Source: Neurospora intermedia (lineage: Eukaryota > Ascomycota > Sordariomycetes > Sordariales > Sordariaceae). From it: a stretch of DNA of 64,000 bases. The notes below the pieces were generated by a model. It saw only the letters and a list, made by a program, of their open reading frames with translations. It had not been told where the DNA came from and made no database searches. The position numbers and the translations under genes were made by a program. This document shows, piece after piece, positions 36,938 to 47,180 of the stretch. The DNA lies in the NCBI GenBank assembly GCA_037102815.1, contig BTPP01000013.1:310001-374000 (forward strand). Direction: 5' to 3'. The stretch's first letter is position 1; every line of letters begins with the position of its first letter.

Positions 36938-38813
36938 CTAAGATCCCATGGCCACCTTGCAGTCTACTACGGCACTCTGTCCCCCCTCCACCGCGGCAAT
37001 GGCCTCCTTCAACACCCGGTCCAGATCCGCCGTGTTGTCGACCCTGGCCGCAAACAAATCACCACCCGCAGCCGCCTTGGCGATGCCCGCATAATCAGGC
37101 GATGGGCTGAACTCGATATTGATGTCTGCATTGGAAGCCTTGGACCCGAGTCCGTCGGGGTGGACCAGGAGCAGAGACCGGCGTGGGGCATTCCATCCTG
37201 TCGCTTGTGTTAGTTGCGAGAAGCAATAGACGGAGAGAACGGAGGTGTGACCTACCCTTGTTGTTCAAAACAATGGTCAAGACGGGAATGCCGTATCTCT
37301 TGGAGATCCAGTACACACTTCCCGGCACCGAGAACAGGAACGTTCCGTCGCCCACAATCTGCACGACGAACTTACCCTTTCCTCCCTTGGTCTTGGCCTC
37401 CACCTCCGTGGCCAGCTTGATACCAAGGGCACCACCGCCAGACCAGCCGAGACCACCACCACCGCAGTTGATCCACGACCCCGGCAGCGTAGGCTGGATG
37501 TTATCGTGCACAAACAGAGTGTTGGTGACAGCCTCAATCGCCCAGATGGTATCCTCAGGGCACAAGGCTTTCAACCGCCTGCAGAGGTGACCAGTGCCAT
37601 ACTCTCCGTTGTCCAGAGGCTTTGCTCTTTCGGCAATCTCCTCCAGCTTCTGCTTGTGTTGAGCCTGGAGTTCCTTCCACCTCTTCTCGCGCTCTTCACT
37701 CTCCAGTTGCTTCTTCAACTCTGTGTCAGTCTTTAGCTTCTCCGTCAGCTGCTCCACAGCCGTCAACGGATCAGCCCTGTACCTCGCTTCCGCCTCCAGG
37801 TAGAACACGGGCATGACCTGCTTCAAGGGGTCCACATCAACATGGAAGACCCTCGCGTCTTTGCTGGGCTTCATCTGTGTCGGGATCCATGGCACATCAC
37901 AGTCCAGCACGAGAATGACATCTGCCTCCGCCACAGACTGATCGTTGCCAAACTTCAACCCCAACCAGCCCGGATGATCAGCAGGGAAACACATATCACT
38001 GCCACCTGTATCCAACACCCTCAATCCCTTGACCGTGTTGGCGAGTTCAACCAGTGCCGGCGGGATAGCATGGTTCCTCCCCGCATACCCCGTCACCACA
38101 AGCGGCTTCTTCGCACCTGCCAACGCACTCGCCATCTCCTGCACCGCCCCCTTAGACAAACCCCCCAGCTCCACTGGCTTCCAGTGTGCCTGATTCAGCT
38201 CATACTTGGGGATCTCCATCTCCATCACCTCCCTGCTTCCACACAAGTACACCGGGCCTTGCGGTTGACTCTTGGCAAACTGCAACGCCCTATTGACCAT
38301 CTGCTTGACATTCACCCCCGTCTTCAACTCCGCCGCATACCGACAATACTGCCCCACAATTTGTTTCTGGTCCGGAACGTCCTGGATCCAATGGATATAC
38401 TCGGTCCTTGACCCTCTCAGCTCTCCCTCGATCGTAATCGGACTGATGCCCGCAAACACCAAGACGGGAGCCCTTCCCGCACTGGAATTGTGAACAGCAG
38501 CGCCCAGCCCCTGCGTGCCAACATCGACATGCACGATAATTGCCTGGGGTTGACCCGTCAAACGTGCGTACCCATCCGCCATGGACATGGCTACCATTTC
38601 GTTGGGGCAGGTGATGATGCGCGGAAAGGTGGAGGGGGAGGCCTTGCCGCGGACCATGGCTTCGATGATGGACGGGTGGTCGGAGCCCAGGTTGACAAAG
38701 ACGTGGGACACGCCGGCGGCGAAGAGGGCTTCGAAGAAGGCGAAGGAGGTGGTGTACATGTCGGGTGAAGAAGAGGTAGTGGGTTGAGTCAGGGGTGGAG
38801 GTTGGGAGGACAT
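36938..38813 (-). CDS. Thiamine-diphosphate-dependent enzyme (acetolactate synthase / benzoylformate decarboxylase-like)
   Basis: Two exons, 38,813-37,256 and 37,197-36,938, joined across a 58-nt GT...AG intron, give 605 residues. The start is the ATG at 38,813; the open frame continues upstream but the protein aligns from about residue 20. The N-terminal pyrimidine-binding domain shows the catalytic glutamate in CPNEMVAMSMADGYA (E72). The central domain (about 195-350) includes KKPLVVTGYAGR. The C-terminal domain has the ThDP/Mg2+ motif from VGDGTFLFS to VLNN (about 487-518). This family cleaves or joins C-C bonds next to a carbonyl (2-oxoacid decarboxylation or acetolactate-type condensation). 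The true substrate cannot be read from the sequence; no mitochondrial targeting peptide is evident, so it is probably not the biosynthetic acetolactate synthase. Confidence 0.88.
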
Positions 38814-40746
38814 TTTGGTGGCAATGGTGGTTAGAGGTGGATCTGTCGTTGGTATTGCTGGAAGAGGATGGGGGTTGATGAGGGAGTGGTTGTCTTTAGG
38901 GCGTTGTTTGACTTGGTAAGTCCCGACGATGATGATGTTGCCGAGGTGGAGATGAGCCGGTTGGAGATGCCGATGATTGACGGTAAGTTGAAGAACTTTG
39001 CCAATACTTGACAATATAGCTCAAGTCGGCAGGGTCGGTATCAGTGAAAGGTAGGGGAAAACAACTGAATGTAAAGGTGAGTTCAAATGCAAGTCGTGAT
39101 GGGATGAAATGCAGTGGTTCCAATCCCGAGACAGAAGCGGGGTATGTGAGGGGGACTTGGGGGAGTTCGGCTCAAGTCTACCGAGACACGCGCTACTACC
39201 CCACGATTTTCCCCGGATTTCGTAAAGATGGGATGGGACAAGGGTCAAGGTAGGTTTGATAACTTGAACTGACGATGAACTCCGAAAGACCGGAGGGACT
39301 TTTCTTGTGATGGTGACGATGTTGTAACAGTAACACCTGGAAAATCAACAGAAAAGGGCAGCCAAAAGGTATTTATTTGACCGCGGAAAGCACGTGAGAA
39401 GTCATTGTAACAAGAAAGAAGCCAAGGGGTCTTGCGCAACTTCGGTTCGGCTTAAGCCCCCCCTCGCTCTTTCCCGTTGTGGTCGTCCCGTGACATGTCC
39501 TTCAATGGAATTGACCAACGGGAGCAGGCAGATAATGCAAGGAGAGTTCACAGCTGAGCGGCGTGCATAGCTGACTGGACGGTGAAGCATTGCAACTCGT
39601 ACTACCTTTAACGGCAGGTGAGTGACAGGAAGTTACCTAATGATAAGATAGGTAGGTATCGAGTGGTTGGTAGTAGGTTGGTTGAAGGGACAATTTACAT
39701 ATTTGCAGATACATGTTTTGCGATGTGAAGTCTACTGTCAGAATGTGGAAATCAAAAGTTCCAGATGTTAGCCGTGTTTGGAGCTTTGGGTACGGGGTAG
39801 TGATTGCTTGTAGAATCAGTTCACAGAGAACATGTCGACACGGCTCAATTCATGTCTCACTTTTGGTTTGGCCGTTGTATGGAAGGGTCCACAGACAAGA
39901 ACTGACGGGAACAACTGAAGACGGACAGCAAGAAACAAAACAACATGAAGAACATTGCACCATCTCTCCAGCCAGCCCCTCAAAGAGCGGCCCCCCTCAG
40001 GCGGGTGTTTGACAGTGTCGATCTGCCGTTGTTTTCCGCCATCTCGGCGGGTTGGGGAACCGCTGCTGGCCGACGGGGTAACCCCAACTTTAAACGAAGT
40101 AGACCCACCTGTGGGCCTTGGACTGTTCGGGGAAAGAGTGGAATGGGTTCTTTCCACAATGGCGGGCTTATCGATAAGGTATGAGATCATCAGTTCCCTT
40201 CCCTTGAGGTTGGATGGGGGACGCTGCGACTCTGTGAGCTTTGGTTGCAGTGATGAAAACAAAGAACTAGGTAACTTCCACTTGAGCTTGGCATCATCAC
40301 CGATTGGCACTCAACTTCACAAGTTTCAATTAACGCGCCCAGCCGGAGTCCACCGCCGTCATGTCCTTACTCGAAATGGCGTTGGAGGTTTTGATGTGTC
40401 AACAAACACCGCGGATCGCGTTATGACAATACCTAACTAGCTCGGATACATGTTCACGATCAGATGTGCGAATCACAGAGCAACACCTCAGCTCCATTGA
40501 TTCAAATTAGGTCATGGTTTTCGTTTATCCAAAAATTTTGGTCAGTTCTGGTAGCCAGCGAGTACCTAGGTCCATTCAATGTCCCAGAAGTTGATCCTGA
40601 CAGATTGCAGTCGAGTCATCAATCAAACTCATTCCCGTCCCAAAACGCCAAATGAAAGGAAACCAATCCATCATAACATCATATCATCCGTTTTGTCTTC
40701 CACCTCCAAGGTTACGAAAAACCCCATGAGACCACGGAACATCTAC
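38814..40746. other. Intergenic, no gene seen
   Basis: About 1.9 kb between the start of the thiamine-diphosphate enzyme gene and the stop of the small CHZ-motif gene. It probably holds the enzyme's promoter. Overlapping frames at 39,816-40,310 (minus) and 39,955-40,440 (plus) cover the same bases and have no domain signature, so neither is accepted. Confidence 0.5.
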
Positions 40747-41135
40747 TCATTCAAGTTTGTTCAACCCCAGCTCCTCATCGCTTGGCTCCCGGTACGTTCC
40801 CTTGGGCTTGGCGTGTCTCGTCTTTTCCTCGATGATGTTGGACTCGTCGATGGCTTCAGTGTCATCCTTGGCTGTTTTCACGGATCCATTAGCGTCCGTC
40901 TCTCTACCGCGGTTGATACCTATTCACCAAGGCTCTTCATGGGGACAGCAAAAAGAGAAGGAGAAACTGGAGACGTACCCAATTGACGATCGCTGTCCGC
41001 CTCCTCTGGAAGAAGCCCATCTTCGACAGGCGCGTTGTCGTCAATGACGGGAACGGCTTCTGTGCCCTTGGTCTTGTAGGAGGGGTCGTTGACTTGGCCG
41101 GAAGGGGCCTCGTTGGAAAAGTTGGCGCTGGACAT
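40747..41135 (-). CDS. Small CHZ-motif protein (histone-chaperone Chz1-like domain), two exons
   Basis: Exons 41,135-40,979 and 40,871-40,747 joined by a GTACGT...ACAG intron give a 93-residue acidic protein. The ATG at 41,135 (MSSANFSNEAPSG...) is the first in frame; the longer frame opens on TTG. Residues about 60-75 read AIDESNIIEEKTRHAK, which fits the CHZ motif pattern (IDxSNIIxxxxTRxxK) that in yeast Chz1 binds H2A.Z-H2B dimers. The rest is disordered and rich in Glu, Asp and Pro. The protein is much shorter than yeast Chz1, so the histone role is inference from the motif alone. The motif sits at the start of exon 2, so it is lost unless the intron is removed. Confidence 0.75.
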
Positions 41136-42217
41136 GTTGGTGGTTTGTGGGTGGTTATTGTGTGTAGAGGTATGTGAAAACAGTGAAGTTGGTCTTGTTG
41201 ACTGGTGCAAGTAGGTTGCTTGATTGGGCTATCACAATATTAGGTATGAAGGTGAGTTTATGAGAGGTGGTTTTACAATCAGTGGGTCAGTGGTTTTATG
41301 TCTCTTCCCTCGACACTGGACGGGCTATTCCGTTCCATTTTTGTTGAGGCTCAAAGACACAAAATATGGATGACGGAAGCGATTACATCTCCGATCATCG
41401 AGGAGCAAGCCACCGGCAAACCATCACCAAACGAACCTTTGCGGCTTTCTTCCTTTTTTTTTTCCCTTTTCTTCCCATCTGTCAATAGTAGCATCATGTG
41501 CACCGTCCAATATATTGCGTGACGTCGTGCATCCTTTCCCAGTTGGGAATCTGTTTCTGATTGTTTCTGATTTCCTGGGGAAATCGCATCGATCGTATTG
41601 GCGATCGATGGTGTTCGATGCTTTCGGTTTGTTCTTTGAGGGCTCCACCGGACGCGGATCGACCCGTCCCACTTCTGCCACGATTCACATTCCGATCTAT
41701 ACACTACCAATTCACGCCTAACTAGGAAGGAACCCTCACTACCTATTTCTGCGTCTACTTTGGTATTCCTTCCCACCGTACTGTGTTAGGAATTGATCAT
41801 TTATTGATATGATGAGTCAATATTGTGTTTGCCGATGTTCAAATTGAAGGGATGACTGAGTGTCTTGCGCTGGTTTGAATGCAAAGTGCCGGTGGATAGA
41901 TACGTCATGACGGTGCTGGCAGCATCATCGATAGGTAGGAGCGAACAAACAACCTAACATCGGATTGCAGGAACGCGGGGAGAGATTGCTCCGAACTGTT
42001 TCATGACTTGTCAGGTAAGATGACTTGGATGGAAAAGTAGAAGGTCATGGGATGACCAACTTGGGCGAGAAAAGGTATATAAAGGTCTCTTGCTCCCATC
42101 AACTGCCTCAAAATATCCAGCAGACCAGACAACCAAGCAAACACACTTCATTCACAAAACATCACTCACAAACAAACAACCTCTTCCAATCCAACCACAA
42201 ATAAAAAATCAGCCAAC
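41136..42217. other. Divergent promoter region between the CHZ-motif gene and con-6
   Basis: The CHZ-motif gene reads leftward and con-6 reads rightward from this 1.1-kb stretch, so it should contain both promoters. The only clear signal is the con-6 TATA box near its right end. No other gene is seen; minus frames at 41,351-41,776 overlap several others and look random. Confidence 0.6.
42076..42083 (+). promoter_or_regulatory. TATA box of con-6
   Basis: A TATATAAA sequence 135 bases before the con-6 ATG, in otherwise unremarkable upstream DNA. The spacing implies a leader of roughly 100 nt, which is A/C-rich as is usual for highly expressed fungal messages. Strong TATA boxes fit the sharply induced, development-specific expression known for con genes. 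Confidence 0.7.
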
Positions 42218-42652
42218 ATGTCCGACTTCGGTAACAAGAACCCCAACAACGTCCTCGGCGGCCACAAGGCTACCCTGCACAACCCTAGTATGTATCCCTT
42301 CTTTCCCAGTCTTGATCTTGTTTCCACCATTTTCCTTTACCTCCTCGGCGCTTCCAGCTTCCGTCGCTCGTCGACATTTCCTTCTTCCACGTCAGGTCCA
42401 TCCAAGTTCCACAATCCATGACTAACCAGATATATCACAGATGTGTCCGAGGAAGCCAAGGAGCACTCCAAGAAGGTGCTCGAAAACGCCGGCGAGGGGT
42501 ACGATGAGTCTTCTTCGGGCAAGACGACCACCGACGACGGCGAGAAGAACGCCGGCAATGTTGCTGGAGGATACAAGGCTACTCTGAACAACCCCAACGT
42601 CTCCGACGAGGCCAAGGAGCACGCCAAGAAGAAGCTTGAGGGCCTCGAATAA
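42218..42652 (+). CDS. con-6: Conidiation-specific protein 6 (CON-6)
   Basis: Exons 42,218-42,287 and 42,441-42,652, joined at A|GTATGT...CACAG|AT, encode 93 residues. The product consists of two copies of a roughly 29-residue repeat, about residues 10-38 and 62-90, each with the GG(H/Y)KATLxNPNVS core followed by EAKEH(S/A)KK. The linker contains DESSSGKTTTDDG. This is the Con-6 family (Pfam Con-6), and the sequence is nearly what I recall for Neurospora crassa CON-6. The message accumulates late in macroconidiation and the small hydrophilic protein is stored in conidia and lost on germination; its biochemical role is not established. The intron falls inside the first repeat. This gene is the best taxonomic marker in the window. 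Confidence 0.96.
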
Positions 42653-42932
42653 GCTCATATTTCACGAAAGGACGATTCGACGGGGGAAAGGTGTGGAGTA
42701 ATCTCGTTCGAAACATGGGCCTGGTAATCGTGAAGGGGTAATGGGGAGGATAATGAGTCATGAGGTGTACGATATGGACGATATTGACGGATCTTAATTT
42801 GATGACAGTAATGAAATCACACCATAGTCCCGAGCCGCTTCGGTCCAAACTCATCGTGAACTTTTTCTTGTGTTGCTTCTGTGATCACTCATCGACTGTC
42901 GTGCGGGACCTCGAGAACGATCCCGGCTCGTC

Positions 42933-44054
42933 CTACTCCCCGACCCTGATAACAACCTTTCCCTTCGCCCTCCCACTGCCCAGCCTCTCATAAGCCTTCA
43001 CCAACTCCTCCATCTCCCAAACCCCACCATCCACCAAGCCCCTTTCAATAATCCCCTCCTCCATCAACCTCCCCACCTCCCTCACAGTCTTCTTTCCGGG
43101 GATCAACAACAACAACTCAAACTCTCTCGGCGTTCTACCCAACCACACGGGCCTCAACTTATTCTTGACATAGGGAACAACACCCTGCGATGGCCCTCCA
43201 GCAATACTGATAAACTTCCCCTCCTTCTTCAAATACGCCGGCGACTGAGAAAACATTTCCTGGCTTCCTGCGCAGTCAAAGATGAAATCCAGCTTATCCT
43301 CCTCAAACAGTTCGGCCAAGTGCGCAGTGACGGGGTGATGATCCTTGTAATTAACCACCTTTCCTCCACACTGCGTCACCAACTCCTCGCCCTCCGCAGA
43401 GCCCGTAGTCCCCCATACTTCTGCTCCTCTTCCTTTGAGAATTTGTGTAAGGATACTCCCCACGCCGCCACTGGCGCCATTAACCAGACACTTTTTTCCC
43501 TTCCAGTCTGCATCTGTCGAGACACCAGCGGTCTGCGCCATAAGTACGGCAGTTTGTCCCGCGATGCCAAACAATCCCACTGCTTCTTCCCCGCTCACCT
43601 CCCCCCGCCCATTTAGTCCCCCCCATGTCTTTGGCTTTTTGGCTACCAGCGAGGAAGAAACGAGGAGGTACTCGGCCAGCGAACCTTTACCCCAAAAGAC
43701 GTCCCCTGCTCCCAGAGCTCCACAGACTACGTCGCCTACTGTGAACTCGTTGGCGTCCACATCGGGTCCGGCGCCAACTACCCGTCCGCAAAAGTCGAAT
43801 CCAGGCGTGGGGTTTCGACGGAAGGGCAGCCAGTGCGGAAATAAGCGGAGGATGTGCAAGTCGACGGGGTTGAGTGCCGCATGGGTGATTTTGAGGAGGA
43901 GGTTGTTGCCCGTGATGGTTGGTTGGGACTGCGTGGTTGCGGAGGGGGCAGTGGATGGGGTTGAGCCGGGGAGGGGATGAGAGGGGGAGAGGGTGAGGCC
44001 GGCGGAGGTGAGTGTCCAGCCGCGCATTTTGGGAGGGAGTTCTGATGTTGCCAT
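42933..44054 (-). CDS. Zinc-less MDR (quinone oxidoreductase-like) NADPH-dependent reductase
   Basis: A 373-residue, intron-free protein of the medium-chain dehydrogenase/reductase superfamily. The start is placed at the ATG at 44,054 (MATSELPPKMRGW); an in-frame ATG at 44,156 would add a 34-residue leader of low-complexity His/Thr/Ser residues that is probably 5' UTR. The GroES-like N-terminal domain shows the LNPVDLHILR and PGFDFCGRV blocks (about residues 61-93). The Rossmann domain has the dinucleotide-binding sequence LVNGASGGVGS (190-200) and IFDCAGS further on. The zinc-binding cysteine cluster of true alcohol dehydrogenases is absent, so it is a quinone/enone reductase-like enzyme of the Yim1/RTN4IP1-like group. 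The substrate is unknown. Confidence 0.88.
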   Translation of the reverse strand: MATSELPPKMRGWTLTSAGLTLSPSHPLPGSTPSTAPSATTQSQPTITGNNLLLKITHAALNPVDLHILRLFPHWLPFRRNPTPGFDFCGRVVGAGPDVDANEFTVGDVVCGALGAGDVFWGKGSLAEYLLVSSSLVAKKPKTWGGLNGRGEVSGEEAVGLFGIAGQTAVLMAQTAGVSTDADWKGKKCLVNGASGGVGSILTQILKGRGAEVWGTTGSAEGEELVTQCGGKVVNYKDHHPVTAHLAELFEEDKLDFIFDCAGSQEMFSQSPAYLKKEGKFISIAGGPSQGVVPYVKNKLRPVWLGRTPREFELLLLIPGKKTVREVGRLMEEGIIERGLVDGGVWEMEELVKAYERLGSGRAKGKVVIRVGE

Positions 44055-44570
44055 GATCGGTTGATGTTGAGCTACGGTGGATTGGGTTGGTGATAGTGGT
44101 GAAGTGGTATGTATGGTGTTGTGGATGTTGGTGATGTTGAAATGTAGAGTGATCATGGTTGGTTGGGCTGAACTGTCCTGATTCAGGGGTTGGTTGGATT
44201 GGCGGCTTGGCGCTGTTAGCGAGACATGGATGAATCGGGTGTCTCGACGACGGTGATGGTCGCGCTCAATGATGTTGACGTTGGAGTCAATGGTAAACTA
44301 CCTTGGATATAATTAATGGAAGGAAAGAAATGTCCAGGACGATGATTAAACGCCTGATGATGATACGAGCAAAGGAAAGATGAAACAAAAACAGCTCCTG
44401 GGTGAAACCAGAGCTGCCGTTGTCGGGTCAGTGCCACTCCGGAACGGGACGAGAGCTTGGGCCATCCGGGATCTAGGGCCCCAGTACGGCGCCGGCTTTC
44501 CAGCGACAGGACCTTCCTTCCGTCTACCGTCCAGAGACCATATAAGCCCGAGGAATCGGACCTTCCAGCA

Positions 44571-44700
44571 CGGTTCAGTAGTCTACGTGGTAGTGTACTG
44601 GGTCCAGAAAATGCGTGGTGTTTTCGTAGGTCTAACCCGTGCTCGTCCAGAGTTGACTCACCCCGAGTTCGATTCCGAGCATGGGCGAACCGATCTTTTT
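44571..44700 (+). ncRNA. Candidate Pol III transcript with tRNA-like fold (unidentified)
   Basis: Several independent signals line up. A TATA element (CATATAAG, 44,539-44,546) lies about 30 bases upstream, the spacing used by Neurospora 5S and tRNA genes. An A-box-like TAGTCTACGTGG is at 44,579-44,590, a B-box-like AGTTCGATTCC at 44,666-44,676, and a T16 terminator at 44,696-44,711. By hand the sequence folds into a four-way junction: closing stem CGGTTC/GAACCG (44,571-44,576 with 44,687-44,692), hairpin 44,577-44,599 (AGTA/TACT and CTAC/GTAG), hairpin 44,607-44,625 (GAAAAT/GTTTTC), and a 10-bp stem 44,636-44,645 with 44,676-44,685. It is too long for a tRNA, the T-stem does not form, and it does not match 5S, U6 or SRP RNA as I know them. 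It could be a tRNA-derived element or a new small RNA. Confidence 0.4.
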
Positions 44701-45487
44701 TTTTTTTTTTTGTTTTTCATTCCCTTGTCTTACTTTTATTTGACATTTCATTGGGGTACTCCCTCTGAGGGTCCTTCTTGATTGTATCTTTTCTAACAGG
44801 CAACCGGAGCAGTGATTCCTTGCAGCACTCCATCCACTTCAGCAAGGCCCAGATCACATCCACGATGAAACGCACCTTCCCAAGAACAAGCTTGCCAGGT
44901 TCAAGCATAAACTCGCTATGGCTTTGAAATTACCTACCCATCATTAGAAAAAGATATGTAAAGGAGCCTTCACTTCCATGGTCGAGGCACCTTTCTGTCT
45001 ATAGGCACGCCTCAAAGTGAAAAGATGACCACTTGAATCTGTATGGAATAGAAAGGCGCTCAGTATGGGAGCAAAAGGCACAAGCAAACCGTCAGTGCTC
45101 TCTTTGGTCGTCATAGCCCGGCATCACCACTCTTCAAGTGGCTCGCCAGCGGCTCAGACCTGTCTCCTGAGAAAGTGTCTCTACTCGAAAGCAAGAGGCT
45201 TCGCCCTGGAAGCAGGCAAAACCAGTACAAGCTCGTTTGAGGAGACGACAATCTCGGGCAGGCTTTAATGCTTTCATCATCCGGTTGCTTTACTTGCTGC
45301 GTCTGTGTCGCAGGGGAAGATGGCTGGAAGGGTACCCAGATCAAACCAGATGGGGTCAGGTATGAAAGAATACGCCAAACGCATCAAAGCAGGATACGCA
45401 GGCTGGAAGATGACATGATGCATTATTCTTTAGCGCCATAGAAACCATACCCTAGCCCACAAGCAAACAAGACAGGAAAAAGAAACC

Positions 45488-45488
<1 letters not shown>

Positions 45489-45518
<30 letters not shown>
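45489..45518 (+). repeat. Poly-A homopolymer (A30), a T30 run in the rio1 3' region
   Basis: Thirty uninterrupted A residues on the plus strand. On the minus strand, where rio1 is read, this is a T30 run about 30 bases after the stop codon. It is therefore probably in the rio1 3' UTR as a long U tract. Confidence 0.9.
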
Positions 45519-45520
<2 letters not shown>

Positions 45521-45548
45521 AAAGCGGATACTCGCAGACGACCACAGC

Positions 45549-47180
45549 TTAGTGCTTCCTCCTCGACGTGCTGTTCACCAACTTCTTCTTCATCGCCTTG
45601 GGTATCTTCTCTTTCCTCTTCTCCCTCTTGGCCTCCTTAACCGCCGCCTTGTGCTGCTTCTTTTCGTCCTTGTCGATGAACCTCTTGCCTCTTGGGGTTC
45701 CCTTTTCGAATCGGCTCTCGTCATCCTCGCCATCACTACCCTCCTCTTCGTCACCACTGCCCTCCTCCTCCTCATCAGACTCCTCCTCTTCCTGATCCTC
45801 CGCCGTCTTGTGCACCACTTGATCCGCCAACAGGTTCTTGTATACCAAATCCTCTCCTTGACCCTCGTTTACCTTGGCAACGTCTTTCTCGATATCGTAA
45901 ACCTCGTTCAGCGTCTTGGGGATGTACTGGTTTCTGAAAACCTCGTTGTCGACCTCCTGCTCGGCCCTGGCCTCCTCGGTATCCTCCACCTCCACCCTCG
46001 TCTGATACAGCTGTTCGACCGTCTCCTTCATACCGGGTTCCTCGGCCGGTCCCTTGGGGTTGACGATGAAATCGAAAATCGTGCGATCCGAGAGCGTGTC
46101 GACACCCTTCCTCCTGAAGAAATCGCCGACGTTCTTGATATCCATACGCAGGAACTCGAGCGAGTGGGGATGGTCGTGCTCGACGGACTGGGAAACATCA
46201 ATGATGTAGAGCTTCTTGTCGTTGTAGAGGATGTTGTATTCCGACAAATCGGCGTGGACGAGGCGGCAGACTTGGTACAGCTTGCGCATGAGGCCGAGGA
46301 GTTGGATGTAGAGGTCGCGCCATTGCTCGTCGGCATCTTCGCCCGAAATGGGAGCGTCGCGCAGACGGGGGTAGGCCCAGCCCTTGCGATCTCCCAAGAA
46401 GCTCATGACGAGCACATGCAGCTTGAGCTTGATGGGCTCCGGGCAGGGGATTCCGGCTGTGTACAAACGGCGTAGGTTTCGGAATTCCTTTTCGGCCCAG
46501 AGCTTGACCATCTTCCTGTTGTTTCCCTTTTCGCTGCCGCTCTTGAAGCGGTGTTCACCAGTGATGTACTTCTCGCGATCCTTGAACACCAGAATGGCCG
46601 TCTTATAGATCTTGATGGCCTTGTGTGTGGGAGCCGAGCCATCCTCGGGGTGGAGGATGGCACCGTAGACGTTGGCTTCCTTGCCTGTGCTGATGGCGCC
46701 ATGAATCTCGGAGACAAAGCCCTGGTTGATCATCTGCAGCAGGATCATGCGCGTGCGCTGGTCGAGGACGAGTTCGGAGGTGGCACGATCGGACTTGTCT
46801 TTGCTGCGCTCGGCGGGACCGGAGGCATTGTCGAAGGCGTCAATGCGGATCTTTCCAGCGAACTTGGAGAGGGCGGCAATCTGGTCGTCGACGCGAGCCG
46901 ACGTGTTGGCTGTGGGTTTTTGTTGCTGGGCCTGAGCTTGGGACTGCTGAGAGTTGGTAGCACCGGCGCCATGTTGTTGGCGGTTGTACGACTTGGTCAG
47001 GTCGGCGCCGCCATCTTCGTAATCGAGGTCATCGTCGGATTCAAAGACATCTTGAAGGTCGTCGTCCTCGTCTTCCTCTTCGATCGCAAGGTTGTCGAGC
47101 TGGGCAGTGGTGTTATTGAGGTCGACATTCTGGTTTTCGGTCGCCGCTATGGTCGACGTAAGTTCTGGTTGGGATGCCAT
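45549..47180 (-). CDS. rio1: RIO1 atypical serine/threonine kinase
   Basis: A 543-residue, intron-free protein of the RIO1 family, an atypical kinase/ATPase needed for the last cytoplasmic step of 40S ribosome maturation. The start is the ATG at 47,180 (MASQPEL...); the open frame to 47,291 begins only on TTG. Key features: the flexible nucleotide-binding loop STGKEANVYGA (164-174), the ATP-contacting lysine in AIKIYK (K190), the catalytic loop HADLSEYN with D311, and the metal-binding aspartate in IIDVSQSV (D328). The N-terminus (about 34-60) is acidic. The C-terminal 60 residues switch from an acidic Glu/Asp/Ser run to a Lys/Arg-rich tail ending RRKH, as in other fungal RIO1 proteins. All catalytic residues are intact, and the assignment is firm. 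Confidence 0.95.
   Translation of the reverse strand: MASQPELTSTIAATENQNVDLNNTTAQLDNLAIEEEDEDDDLQDVFESDDDLDYEDGGADLTKSYNRQQHGAGATNSQQSQAQAQQQKPTANTSARVDDQIAALSKFAGKIRIDAFDNASGPAERSKDKSDRATSELVLDQRTRMILLQMINQGFVSEIHGAISTGKEANVYGAILHPEDGSAPTHKAIKIYKTAILVFKDREKYITGEHRFKSGSEKGNNRKMVKLWAEKEFRNLRRLYTAGIPCPEPIKLKLHVLVMSFLGDRKGWAYPRLRDAPISGEDADEQWRDLYIQLLGLMRKLYQVCRLVHADLSEYNILYNDKKLYIIDVSQSVEHDHPHSLEFLRMDIKNVGDFFRRKGVDTLSDRTIFDFIVNPKGPAEEPGMKETVEQLYQTRVEVEDTEEARAEQEVDNEVFRNQYIPKTLNEVYDIEKDVAKVNEGQGEDLVYKNLLADQVVHKTAEDQEEEESDEEEEGSGDEEEGSDGEDDESRFEKGTPRGKRFIDKDEKKQHKAAVKEAKREKRKEKIPKAMKKKLVNSTSRRKH

Larger units (their letters stand above)
44055..45548. other. Intergenic region holding a Pol III-like RNA candidate and a long A run
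   Basis: About 1.5 kb between the start of the MDR gene and the stop of rio1, apparently without protein genes. It contains the structured RNA candidate at 44,571-44,700 and the A30 run at 45,489-45,518, described separately. The minus-strand part next to 45,549 should be the rio1 3' UTR. Confidence 0.5.

Noticed and set aside
37842-38411. 189-codon plus-strand frame opposite the thiamine-diphosphate enzyme
   Set aside because: Shadow of the enzyme gene; the minus strand carries the conserved ThDP motifs.
44055-44156. In-frame ATG at 44,156 as the start of the MDR oxidoreductase
   Set aside because: It would add 34 residues of His/Thr/Ser-rich sequence with no family counterpart; the ATG at 44,054 has a better context and leads directly into the conserved domain.
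45552-46475. 307-codon plus-strand frame opposite rio1
   Set aside because: Leucine/valine-rich shadow of the RIO1 coding sequence; RIO1 has all catalytic motifs on the minus strand.
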